A DNA stretch of 64,000 nt, from contig CAIMEY010000088.1 of the NCBI GenBank assembly GCA_903840165.1, positions 1 through 64,000 of the forward strand, written 5' to 3'. Each line of letters opens with the position of its first letter. Positions within the stretch are counted from its first letter, which is position 1. This DNA comes from an uncultured Myxococcales bacterium (GTDB taxonomy: Bacteria > Myxococcota_A > UBA9042). The notes below the pieces were generated by a model. That model saw only the letters and a program-made list of their open reading frames with translations. It had not been told where the DNA came from and did no database searches. Position numbers and translations under genes: made by a program. Positions 35,260 through 43,619 of this stretch are shown one piece after another.

Positions 35260-36090
35260 CTAGTCCTCGCCAGTTAGCTGGGTGCGTAGGCGTGGGCCAA
35301 AGAGGCGAACAGCATTTTCCGTGGTGACAAGCGCCATCTCGACCGGCGAAATTCCCCGAATTCTCGCGACTTGCTCTAGCGTTTTCACAACGTACGCCGG
35401 TTCATTGCGCTTGCCGCGATACGGGATCGGCGCCAAAAAGGGGCTGTCCGTCTCGACAAGTAGCCGGTCTACGGGTGCAAAGGCGACCACTTCGGGCAAA
35501 TCGCCGGCATTCTTGAAGGTCACAATTCCCGGAATTGACAGGTAAAAGCCAAGGTCCAGGCACTGCCGCGCCAGCCAAGCCGAGCCAGAGAAGCAGTGAA
35601 TGACGCCGCCAACGCCGTGTTGTGCTGCCATTTCAAGCACTTCTACGGTCTCGGCTTCTGCCTCGCGCGTGTGAATACACAGGGGCTTACCGAGTTCTCG
35701 GGCCAGCGCCACATGCCGCTCAAAGACCAGCCTCTGTTGGCTGCGCGGCGAAAGATCGTAGTGATAATCCAGACCTGTCTCACCTACAGCGACGACTTCG
35801 GCAGCGCTGCACGCCTGCACGATGCCTTGCCAAAGGGGATCAGCCTGCGGATCTTGCGCCAGCAAGCGCGCCGCGTCATGAGGATGCAGGCCGCAGATCG
35901 CCGAAACTCCTTGATTTTGCTTTGCTACGTCAAGGGCCGCCTGGACTTCTGCCAACTCGCCGCCGGCACCGATGCAAATGATGTGGCGCAGGCCGGCATC
36001 GCGCGCACGCTGCAAAACGCCAGGGACGCCACCGGCATAGCCAACGCCATCCCGGTCAACCATGGCTAGGTGGGCATGGGTGTCAATCAT
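35260..36090 (-). CDS. TatD family metal-dependent hydrolase (DNase)
   Basis: A 276-aa amidohydrolase-fold enzyme of the TatD family, which acts as a 3'-5' exonuclease or DNA-repair nuclease in model bacteria. Metal ligands are visible in the first residues (D-T-H5-A-H7), in VGETGLDYHYD, in PLCIHTREA, in GVIHCFSGS and in LLVETDSPFLAP. The length and C-terminal helix are ordinary. It starts 16 bases after the upstream adenosine deaminase gene ends, so both are probably on one transcript. Confidence 0.92.
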   Translation of the reverse strand: MIDTHAHLAMVDRDGVGYAGGVPGVLQRARDAGLRHIICIGAGGELAEVQAALDVAKQNQGVSAICGLHPHDAARLLAQDPQADPLWQGIVQACSAAEVVAVGETGLDYHYDLSPRSQQRLVFERHVALARELGKPLCIHTREAEAETVEVLEMAAQHGVGGVIHCFSGSAWLARQCLDLGFYLSIPGIVTFKNAGDLPEVVAFAPVDRLLVETDSPFLAPIPYRGKRNEPAYVVKTLEQVARIRGISPVEMALVTTENAVRLFGPRLRTQLTGED

Positions 36091-36106
36091 CGATTTTCCT
36101 GAGGAT

Positions 36107-37285
36107 TTAGGCGAGGCTAACCTTGGTCACCACCGGATGGGTTCCCGTGTCGCGGCGTCGCTCGGCAATCTTCTGGCTGGTGCCGCGCCGGTCACGCTTG
36201 ACGTTGGCGCTTTCGTTGTCGCCACTTTCGCTTTGATAACGCGCGGTTTCAATCTGGATCAGCGAGTCCATTTCCGTGATGACCCGGGCGATCATGTCCT
36301 GCCGCGTGCGATAAGATTGGAAGGCCGATTTGAAGCCATTGACAATGACTTCGCGCACATCGCTGATGCCAACGTCAAAATGCTTGATCCACAACATGTA
36401 TTCATCAGTCACTGTGGTGTTGGTGACCAGACGATTGTCGGTGTTGATGGTCACCCGCACGCCAAAATCATGATAGAATTGAATGGGATGACTCTCAATG
36501 CTATCTACGGCGCGGGTCTGCACGTTGGACTTGAGGCAAACCTCGATGGGAATGCGATGATCTGCAATAAAGTTGAGGAGATCGCCGTCCTCACGCAGCC
36601 GAGTGCCGTGACCGATGCGATGTGCGCCGCAATCGTGCAGGGCTTGGTGAATCGATTCGGGGCCGAACGCCTCGCCCGCGTGCGCCGTGCAGTTGACGTT
36701 GTTGGAGCGAATCAAGTGAAAACTCGCTGCATGTTTGCGGGCTTGGAAGCCGTCCTCGGCCCCCGCGAGATCGTAGCCGACCACGCCCTTGTTCTTGTAG
36801 GCCACAGCCAACTCAGCCAAGCGAAGGGACCACTTCGGGTCGACCTGCCGCAACGCACTGATAATCAACCCCGATCGCACACCAAAGCGCTGCTTACCGT
36901 CGCGCAGACCGGCCAGCACGGCTTCGACAATCGTCGTCAGCGGCAGCCCGCGCTGCATGTGCAACATCGGCGAATAGCGCACTTCCATGTAGTGGATGTT
37001 CTCGGCCGCGGCATCCTCGACCAGTTCAAAGGCCGCGCGGTACAAGGATTCTTCGGTCTGCAGCACCGAGAGCGTGATGTCAAAGGCCCGCAGATACTCG
37101 GTCAGCGAGGTTGCATTGTCCGCGCAAATCAGGTTGAAGAGCTTGTCCGGATCCTGAGCCGGCAGGCGGACTTTCTGCTCTTCGGCCAGTTCAAGAATCG
37201 TCGGCAGGCGGACCGAACCGTCTAGGTGGATGTGCAGGTCGGTCTTGGGAAGCTTCTTGATGAGGTCATATGTCGGTTTATACAT
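36107..37285 (-). CDS. add: Adenosine deaminase
   Basis: Deaminates adenosine (or a related purine nucleoside) to inosine in purine salvage. The zinc and catalytic residues are in TDLHIHLDGS (H18, H20), the HAGEA motif with catalytic Glu, HRIGHGTRL, and VTINTDNR. The last has Asn after the metal-site Asp, a variant also seen in actinobacterial-type enzymes. The C-terminal 30 residues are Arg/Lys-rich and unlike the core. The gene is upstream of tatD on the same strand. Family membership is clear; the true substrate could also be a close adenosine analogue. Confidence 0.93.
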   Translation of the reverse strand: MYKPTYDLIKKLPKTDLHIHLDGSVRLPTILELAEEQKVRLPAQDPDKLFNLICADNATSLTEYLRAFDITLSVLQTEESLYRAAFELVEDAAAENIHYMEVRYSPMLHMQRGLPLTTIVEAVLAGLRDGKQRFGVRSGLIISALRQVDPKWSLRLAELAVAYKNKGVVGYDLAGAEDGFQARKHAASFHLIRSNNVNCTAHAGEAFGPESIHQALHDCGAHRIGHGTRLREDGDLLNFIADHRIPIEVCLKSNVQTRAVDSIESHPIQFYHDFGVRVTINTDNRLVTNTTVTDEYMLWIKHFDVGISDVREVIVNGFKSAFQSYRTRQDMIARVITEMDSLIQIETARYQSESGDNESANVKRDRRGTSQKIAERRRDTGTHPVVTKVSLA

Positions 37286-37578
37286 CGTTTTTTCCTACTG
37301 CGCGCTAAAGCCTGCCGCAGGTTGGCTACCTGAAGCGCGTTCAGCCGTGTGCGGTGGCGATGGCCGCGGCGATTGTCGGCGAGTTTCGACCACGGGAACA
37401 TGGATGAATCTCGGGGTATTGCTATAGAAGTAAGCGAACGATTCCGGTTACTCAGCGCAGCACTCCACGCGGGCGGCCAGCCCGGCCTTGGGCGCAGGGT
37501 AGCGGATCTCGCCGGCCGGGGCCAGTTTGGCCCACCCCAAAACCTTTGCGCGATCGCAAGGCCGCCGGCAATGCCCAG

Positions 37579-39312
37579 TTAGCCGCCTGGCCGCGTCACC
37601 ACCAGCGTCACGTCCTGCGTCGCACCGGTGTGGTTGACCAGGGCCACGCTGTTGGCGTCGGGCTGCGTGAGCTCCCACTGCGCGCCTGATCCCCATGAAT
37701 TCGCAACAATCGCTTGTAGTTCTACAAGGGTCAAGGCGCGGCGGAAGAGGAAGGGCTCATCCAAGCTGCCGTGGAAGAAGCCGGCCGCACCACCGCAGCC
37801 AAGGCCGCGCGCACCAATGCCAAGATCGCAATTTGTTGTCGGAATTGTCCCTGTCTGCGGATAGGACCCCACGGCGACGCCATTGATGTAGTGCGTAACG
37901 GCCTGCCCGTCGTAAATGGCAGCCACGTGAATCCATTGCCCTGTGCCGACGCTGCCCGCCGAATGCCACGCCCAAGCGCCCACCGATCCACTGGCAATCG
38001 CGGTCTGCAAAGGCCCGTTGTCGAGCTTCATCTCGTAGGCATTTTCCTTGTTGAACGTGATGTTTTCGCCGGCTCCTCCCGCGAAATTCACCCACATGCC
38101 CATGGACATCGCCGCGGGCGTGATCTGCAAGGAGGCCGAGTTGGCGACTTGGACATATTGGCTGCTGCCGTCGAACTGGTACGCTTTGCCATACTTGCCC
38201 GCGACGCAGGCGGGCGCGTTTTGCAGCACGCCGTTATTGGCAAAAGTCGTTGAATCTGCAGCGTTACAGCCATCAAAATTCCACCGTCCGACAAGGTCCT
38301 TGTCACTGCCCAGCGAAGTGGTGATTTTCTCCATGGGAACCGGCCGGACGACGCCTAGACTGTCCTTGTACCAGGCCATCGCCATGACACCATTGGTGTT
38401 TGCGTTGTGCGCAAGCAAGAGTGTCGCCCCATCTTTGAGGCTCGCCGTCTTGGTCAAAAGCACTGGCACATTCTTGGCTTGTGCATACCCAGTGAGATCT
38501 GGAGCCCCGACCAAGTCGACGTAGGCCCCCGTCATCGCTACCTTGGCCAATTCACCAGTCTTTGCGTACGGGGAGAGGTCCGGACCTCCAGCCAAGTCCG
38601 CGTATTTTCCCGAGAATGCGACATTGGCGAGGTTCGTTGTCTTGGCATAGACGCCCAGATCAGGCGAGTTGCTCAGGTCGAGGTAACTGCCTGACGTCGC
38701 GATCTTGGCCAAGCCCGAAGACTGCGCAAAAACGCTCAGGTCGGGCGTTCCCCCGAGATCGGCGTAGGCACCGGAGGTGGCAACCTTGGCTAAATTCGCT
38801 ATTTTTGCATAAGGTTGCAAGACAGCCGCATCGAGCATCGACGTCGTGACGCAACCAGTGCACTGCAAGTTTGTCGCAATGTCGGCCTGAACCGCCCTGG
38901 GCACCGGTCGATAGGGAACACGTGTCAATTCAGGGTCATCGCTGACCTGAACGCCGATGTACAAGTCCTTGCCGACCAGGACCGTGCCGTCCAACAGTTG
39001 ATTGGGATCTGCCCCGAGTTCCAGACCAAATCGGCCGCCAGTCACCGCGATGGCGAGAAACTTCTGCTGAAAAAATGAGGCATTGGCATTGATGCCGTCG
39101 TACAGCGAGATGGCCATCGGATACTTGCCGTCCACCGCGATCCCAGCCTGACTCAGCAGCGCGCCCTGGGCCGCCAACACAACCGGCTTTGCCTGGAGCG
39201 GCAAGGTCCACGCAAGCCCGATGGTCAACGACAACAGGGCCAGCCACCGCCGCGCCTGTGGGTAACAAAGCGTCGAGAAATCATTTCGTTCCAAGTGGTT
39301 GCGCTGTTGCAT
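37579..39312 (-). CDS. Secreted LamG-domain protein with fibre-like tandem repeats
   Basis: A 577-aa protein with a signal peptide (RRWLALLSLTIGLAW...QAKP). An N-terminal domain of about 130 residues is shared with the protein at 56115. About four tandem units of about 27 residues follow, each with LAKVATSGAYADL then P-D-L, resembling collar or tail-fibre repeats. The C-terminal half is a LamG-type jelly roll (LVGRWNFDGC, GKAYQFDGSSQYVQV, SMGMWVNF, YDGQAVTHYINGVAVGSY, SLDEPFLFRRALTLVELQAI). It probably binds a surface or glycan target. The start at 39312 is chosen for its position before the signal peptide. Confidence 0.83.
   Translation of the reverse strand: MQQRNHLERNDFSTLCYPQARRWLALLSLTIGLAWTLPLQAKPVVLAAQGALLSQAGIAVDGKYPMAISLYDGINANASFFQQKFLAIAVTGGRFGLELGADPNQLLDGTVLVGKDLYIGVQVSDDPELTRVPYRPVPRAVQADIATNLQCTGCVTTSMLDAAVLQPYAKIANLAKVATSGAYADLGGTPDLSVFAQSSGLAKIATSGSYLDLSNSPDLGVYAKTTNLANVAFSGKYADLAGGPDLSPYAKTGELAKVAMTGAYVDLVGAPDLTGYAQAKNVPVLLTKTASLKDGATLLLAHNANTNGVMAMAWYKDSLGVVRPVPMEKITTSLGSDKDLVGRWNFDGCNAADSTTFANNGVLQNAPACVAGKYGKAYQFDGSSQYVQVANSASLQITPAAMSMGMWVNFAGGAGENITFNKENAYEMKLDNGPLQTAIASGSVGAWAWHSAGSVGTGQWIHVAAIYDGQAVTHYINGVAVGSYPQTGTIPTTNCDLGIGARGLGCGGAAGFFHGSLDEPFLFRRALTLVELQAIVANSWGSGAQWELTQPDANSVALVNHTGATQDVTLVVTRPGG
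38485..38818 (-). repeat. Four tandem ~27-residue units inside the LamG protein
   Basis: Each unit reads approximately LAKVATSGAYADLGGTPDLS with variation at loop positions. Such repeats form extended beta-rich rods in phage tail fibres and some surface proteins. The same unit type occurs, more diverged, in the protein at 56115-58199. Confidence 0.7.
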
Positions 39313-39520
39313 TGCGGGTACCTTGTTCGACCCAGTGGGCGAGGGGTCATCGCCGTGGATCTTAGCGCGCAACCCCGGGCTTGTCAAAGCATTTTGACAG
39401 TAGCGTCCCGTGCTGGGCGGGCAGACGTCGACAGACGCCGCGCGAACTTGACCCAGGCGTCTGGCCAGCGGAGGCTACAGACGGTGCAGCGAACCGGCGC
39501 CCGCACCACGCGGAGACGTC

Positions 39521-41752
39521 ATGCTTGACCCAGTCCTGAATCCCCAAGCTGAATCCGAGTTTGCCGCAGCCAATGTCGACGGCTGGGAGGATCGCTTGGC
39601 CGATCATCCCCTGCTCGGAGGACTGGTTGCCGAGGACCTCGCGACCTTAACGCCGCATTTGACCAGCATTTGCTTCGAGCCTGGCGCGCAAGTTGTCGCC
39701 CAGCATGGCGTCGATCGCTGTATGTATTTCGTCTTGCGCGGCGATGCTCGGGCAAGGCGTGATGGCCTGGACATCGGCCTCATCCGCTGCGGCGAGCACT
39801 TTGGCGAATTGGGCCTCATCCTAGGCACGCCCCGCGCTGCGTCTGTGGTGGCCGTAACACTGCTTGAAGTTGCTCAATTGTCTCAGGAAACCTACCGACA
39901 CCTCCAACACGTGCACCCCGAATTGGTGATGCGATTGCTGGAGGCCCTGGTTGGCGGCGTGGCCCATCGGCTCGAGGCCATGACCGACAGCGTCGGCCTG
40001 CTGCTGCGCGAGCGCTCCCTGCCCCGGCGCGCCGAGGTGGTGGTGCAAAGTCCGCCTGGCGCCAAGCAAATCGTGCGCACGGGTACCCCCGTTGGCCACC
40101 TGCTGGCTGCCCAAGTCGATGGCCATGCGGTGGTCGCTGGCCTGGTAGATCATCACGTAGTTCCGCTGAGTTATCCGATTTCATCTCAGTGCTTGGTCGA
40201 GCCCGTGACCGCGGCTGTGCCTGAGGGGCAGTTGGTGATTCGGCAGTCGGCGGCCCTGCTGCTGCTGGAAGCAGCCTTTCAGTTCGACCCCAATTTGATC
40301 ATCGAATTAGGCGCTTCTCTCGGATTTGGCCGGCGGGTTCTGCTGGGCGGCGCGACCACCGAAGGCAGCCCGAGCCAGTGGCATGGCAAGGCGGGGAGGT
40401 TGGCCCAAGAACTCAGCAAGAAGATTGAGCTCCTGCGCGCAAGCAGCGTTCACTGCCGCGAGGAATTGTGGACCTTGGAGGAAGCCCGTGAATACTTTGC
40501 GGAACACAACTGGCAAGGAGCCGTTGCGCTCTTGAAGACCTGGCACCATCGCGCCGTCCACATGGTGTCCTACGGAGAGTTGTATGCCCTGAGTCTGCAG
40601 CCGGTGCTGCCAGACCCCTCGATATTACACGGGATCCATGTGATCGGCCACGGCAACGACTTGATCCTGGTGTACCCAACCGACCCGGTCCTAGGCGGTA
40701 GCGCCAGCGAACAACATCCTGATATTGCTGATTTTCCGCAAGCAGATCTGCTCGATCCACGGGGGCGGACGCTCGTTCGCACTACGCCCCAAGAATTATG
40801 GTTGCGCAATCTGGATGTACGCAGCGTTGGTGCCTTCAACCAGGCGTGCATCGACGGCGATGTGTCCCAGTTGATTCGCGTCAGCGAGGGCTTCCAGGAA
40901 AAGCAAATTATTGAGATTGCAGGACAAATTATCGCGTCCCGCGGCGACATCAAGTTCGTCTGCATTGCCGGGCCCTCCTCCTCCGGAAAGACGACTTTCA
41001 TCAAGCGTCTCAATGTGCAACTGCAGGTAGGCGGGATGCATCCCGCCGGCATTTCCCTGGACGACTACTACTGCGACCGTGAACTGACGCCGCGCGATGC
41101 CAATGGCGACTTTGATTTCGAGAGTTTTGATGCACTTCGCCACGATTTGCTCGCAGCGCACTTGCAGCGACTGGCTGCGGGGGAACTGGTCGAGACGGCC
41201 CACTACGATTTCGTCAAAGGTCTCAGCGCGGCGACCGGTGGACCACGAATTCGTCTCAATGAAGGAGACCTGCTGCTTCTGGAGGGGCTGCACGGGCTCA
41301 ATCCTGGCCTGCTGGGTACAGTCGATGAACGGCATGTTTTTACAGTCTTTGTCAGCCCGATCACCACGCTGCCCTTTGACCGACTGAGCCGCGTCAGTGC
41401 CAGTGATGTCCGCCTGCTGCGACGCATCGTCCGCGACCGCCACGCGCGAAACCATGATGCGGCCTCAAGTATCTTGCGGTGGCCCTCCGTACGCCGGGGC
41501 GAGCGCCAACATATCTTTCCCTACCAGCAGCGGGCCACGGCGGTCTTTGATTCGGCCCTGCCCTATGAGTTGAGCGTGATAAAAGTGTTCGCGCAAAGGT
41601 ACTTACTTGAAGTACCCAATAGCAGCCCGGCCTATCCCACGGCGTCGCGCCTCCTCGGATTGCTCGATCGGTTCATCACGATCTACCCGGATCATGTGCC
41701 GCCCACGTCGATCTTGCGGGAGTTCATTGGTGCAAGCGGCTTTGAGTATTGA
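39521..41752 (+). CDS. Cyclic-nucleotide-binding domain fused to a ThrRS-like/uridine kinase-like protein
   Basis: A 743-aa protein. Residues about 28-150 form a cNMP-binding domain (PGAQVVAQHG, YFVLRGDARARR, FGELGLILGTPRAASVVA). A middle part (about 170-450) resembles the threonyl-tRNA-synthetase-like portion found in some nucleoside kinases (for example HNWQGAVALLKTWHHRAVH). The C-terminal part is a P-loop kinase of the uridine kinase family, with Walker A GPSSSGKTTF near 484 and GISLDDYYCDRE, LLLLEGLHGLNP. It may phosphorylate a nucleoside under control of a bound cyclic nucleotide. The cNMP fusion is the unusual part. The ATG has GGAGA upstream. Confidence 0.83.
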   Translation: MLDPVLNPQAESEFAAANVDGWEDRLADHPLLGGLVAEDLATLTPHLTSICFEPGAQVVAQHGVDRCMYFVLRGDARARRDGLDIGLIRCGEHFGELGLILGTPRAASVVAVTLLEVAQLSQETYRHLQHVHPELVMRLLEALVGGVAHRLEAMTDSVGLLLRERSLPRRAEVVVQSPPGAKQIVRTGTPVGHLLAAQVDGHAVVAGLVDHHVVPLSYPISSQCLVEPVTAAVPEGQLVIRQSAALLLLEAAFQFDPNLIIELGASLGFGRRVLLGGATTEGSPSQWHGKAGRLAQELSKKIELLRASSVHCREELWTLEEAREYFAEHNWQGAVALLKTWHHRAVHMVSYGELYALSLQPVLPDPSILHGIHVIGHGNDLILVYPTDPVLGGSASEQHPDIADFPQADLLDPRGRTLVRTTPQELWLRNLDVRSVGAFNQACIDGDVSQLIRVSEGFQEKQIIEIAGQIIASRGDIKFVCIAGPSSSGKTTFIKRLNVQLQVGGMHPAGISLDDYYCDRELTPRDANGDFDFESFDALRHDLLAAHLQRLAAGELVETAHYDFVKGLSAATGGPRIRLNEGDLLLLEGLHGLNPGLLGTVDERHVFTVFVSPITTLPFDRLSRVSASDVRLLRRIVRDRHARNHDAASSILRWPSVRRGERQHIFPYQQRATAVFDSALPYELSVIKVFAQRYLLEVPNSSPAYPTASRLLGLLDRFITIYPDHVPPTSILREFIGASGFEY

Positions 41753-41904
41753 GTGATTGACGCCAGATGGCATCAGCTGTTGGTTCGCCGTGCAGGTCAA
41801 CCCTTGGCACCGCACTGGCTGGACGACCACCAAATGTGCCGACGCGTCTGGGAGGCAAGGACGCCCTGATTGCGTGGTCGCGCTGGAAATTCACGCCTCA
41901 ATCG

Positions 41905-41913
41905 TGCTAGCAT
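41905..41913 (+). promoter_or_regulatory. Candidate extended -10 promoter of the small winged-helix gene
   Basis: TGCTAGCAT has the extended -10 form TGnTAnnnT, 43 bases before the ATG at 41956. No good -35 element precedes it. A similar GTGCTAG occurs upstream of the HtrA gene. Confidence 0.25.
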
Positions 41914-41955
41914 GTCGTCGCTCCCGCCCCTGGGTGGCCACAAGGAACCGTAGCA

Positions 41956-42198
41956 ATGCCAAAACTTACCGGAACCGCTACCGAATTTATTCTGAACACC
42001 CTGCGCGAGCTCGCCGATCGGGAATTGCAGGTTTCTGAGCTACACACAGCCTGCAACGGCAAGTTCAGCAAAGAGAATTTGACCAATAGCCTCGCTCGCA
42101 TGTTGGCCCAAGGTACCGTGGTCAAGAGCGTCGACGCCAACCGCGCAGCTTGGTGGGCCATCTCTGATCGCGGCCTGACGGGGCTGACCCCGCAGTAA
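41956..42198 (+). CDS. Small winged-helix-like protein
   Basis: An 80-aa soluble protein. The pattern FILNTLRELADRELQVSELHTAC...FSKENLTNSLARMLAQGTVVKS...AWWAISDRG matches a winged helix: three helices, with SKENLTNSLARMLAQG as the recognition helix and the following strand pair as the wing. It could be a DNA-binding regulator or a structural protein; no partner gene is evident. GGAA lies a few bases before the ATG. Confidence 0.65.
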   Translation: MPKLTGTATEFILNTLRELADRELQVSELHTACNGKFSKENLTNSLARMLAQGTVVKSVDANRAAWWAISDRGLTGLTPQ

Positions 42199-42290
42199 CG
42201 AAGCGAACGCGTACCGCATTTCGGCGATCGTGGCTCAGTCACCTGCGTCCAAGATGGCGGCAGCGGTTTGTATCAGCTGAGAAACACGAT

Positions 42291-43619
42291 TCAGGATTTT
42301 TGCTTTGGTTTCCGCGGCTTAGGTCGAACCGTCGCAGGTCTTGGTGCGTGCAGTTTTGCCTCGCGTACACCGCGAACCACGGCATAATCAAACAAATCGC
42401 CGAGCCACATGTAGCCTTCCCGATTGAGGTGCACGCCATCGGGTTGGGCAAGGCGAGCCTTCTGCCAGAGTTTCATGGCGTTGGCTCCGCCCATAGCCGC
42501 CTGAGCATCCCAGTGGGCGCATGAAAACTCGGCAGCCACTTGCCGCTGGGCCGCGATCACCGCAGATGTCCTTGGCATGCTTCGCTTTTTCCCCAATTCA
42601 TCCTTGCCCAGCCGGTCTGTCGGCCCCACCAAAATACAGGACACTTCTGGCAGAGCCCGGCGCACGCGGGTCAACACCTTGCGCCACTGATCAACATACA
42701 ATTCAATCGGTTCCTGCTCATTGCCGACTTCATTGGTGCCGTACGCCAGCACGATCAGGTCCAGATGGCGGTGTTCGACCAGTACGCGCCAGGTGCTCTC
42801 GAGCCAGCGCAAATGAATGGCGGCAGTCATCCCAGGAATCCCTAGTTGATCCAAGATGATACCCGGGGTCGACCTTTCCAACACCGCACCATACAGCGTC
42901 AGAGTCGCCCCGCCCTTGGGCTGCATGCGGATGGTGTGGGCCGAGTCCGGCAATGAATAGGCTGCAATCATCGGGGCTTGTGAGACATCAAGCCGACTCT
43001 GCGGTGCCAGGACCGGTTGCCGAACACCGTCGATATCCACCAACAACTCGCCGGCATTGGCCTCGACCTTGAGCCAGATCTCCAGCTCTGACGCGGTCTT
43101 GCCGAATTCGCCTTCTTGGGTCGTCGCTAGAGACGCAAAGTCGGCGCTGTCACTGCTCGCTGCAGCTAGGCCGATGTAGCCGCCATCGATCTGCGGTTCA
43201 GCGCTGGCTTGCCTGTGCCGTAACACCTGCCAGCCATGGGAGGAATCGACGTTGAGGTCCTGACTGCGGTAACCAACGTTCCAGCGCACCGGAAAGACGA
43301 AGCCATGCCCCGCATCGCCATATTCGGCCTGCCACAGCCGCCGCAGGTGACCGGTCCACAGGTCTGCCGCTGTGTGCGACGCGCCCCAAAATGCAGCGCG
43401 CGCCTGCCCTTTGCCTGCACGGGCCCTGTCGAGGGCCTTGCTCCATGCCGTCAGGGCTCGACCCGTGGGATCGCGCAGCAGTTCCGCATGTCCGGGGCGA
43501 CCGTGGGCCTGAGGAAGGCTGGGCACAGGAGCCAGCTTGGCCGTGGCCGCTTGCGCCAACGCGCATAGCAACAGGGTCGCGAACGCTAGGGCCCGCACTA
43601 CGCCAAGCAAAGGACGCAT
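42291..43619 (-). CDS. Secreted SGNH/GDSL hydrolase
   Basis: A 442-aa exported protein with a signal peptide ending ALAQAATAK. The SGNH block I is FWGASHTAADLWTGHLRR (nucleophile Ser, with GDS changed to GAS), a later block is YGTNEVGNE and the catalytic Asp/His pair is in QPDGVHLNREGY. A middle beta-rich insert (about 110-230) may be a carbohydrate-binding module. Related proteins de-acetylate polysaccharides or peptidoglycan; the substrate here is unknown. Its ATG immediately follows the stop of the upstream lipoprotein gene (TAGATG), so translation of the two is coupled. The Lys/Pro-rich C-terminal tail is unusual. Confidence 0.83.
   Translation of the reverse strand: MRPLLGVVRALAFATLLLCALAQAATAKLAPVPSLPQAHGRPGHAELLRDPTGRALTAWSKALDRARAGKGQARAAFWGASHTAADLWTGHLRRLWQAEYGDAGHGFVFPVRWNVGYRSQDLNVDSSHGWQVLRHRQASAEPQIDGGYIGLAAASSDSADFASLATTQEGEFGKTASELEIWLKVEANAGELLVDIDGVRQPVLAPQSRLDVSQAPMIAAYSLPDSAHTIRMQPKGGATLTLYGAVLERSTPGIILDQLGIPGMTAAIHLRWLESTWRVLVEHRHLDLIVLAYGTNEVGNEQEPIELYVDQWRKVLTRVRRALPEVSCILVGPTDRLGKDELGKKRSMPRTSAVIAAQRQVAAEFSCAHWDAQAAMGGANAMKLWQKARLAQPDGVHLNREGYMWLGDLFDYAVVRGVREAKLHAPRPATVRPKPRKPKQKS

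Noticed and set aside
36062..37225. 387-aa plus-strand frame opposite adenosine deaminase
   Set aside because: No family features; the minus strand carries clear adenosine deaminase motifs.
37448..37696. 82-aa minus-strand frame after the LamG gene with a protein-like C-terminal half
   Set aside because: It overlaps the end of the LamG gene, lacks a ribosome binding site and shows no family; may be a gene remnant but cannot be supported.
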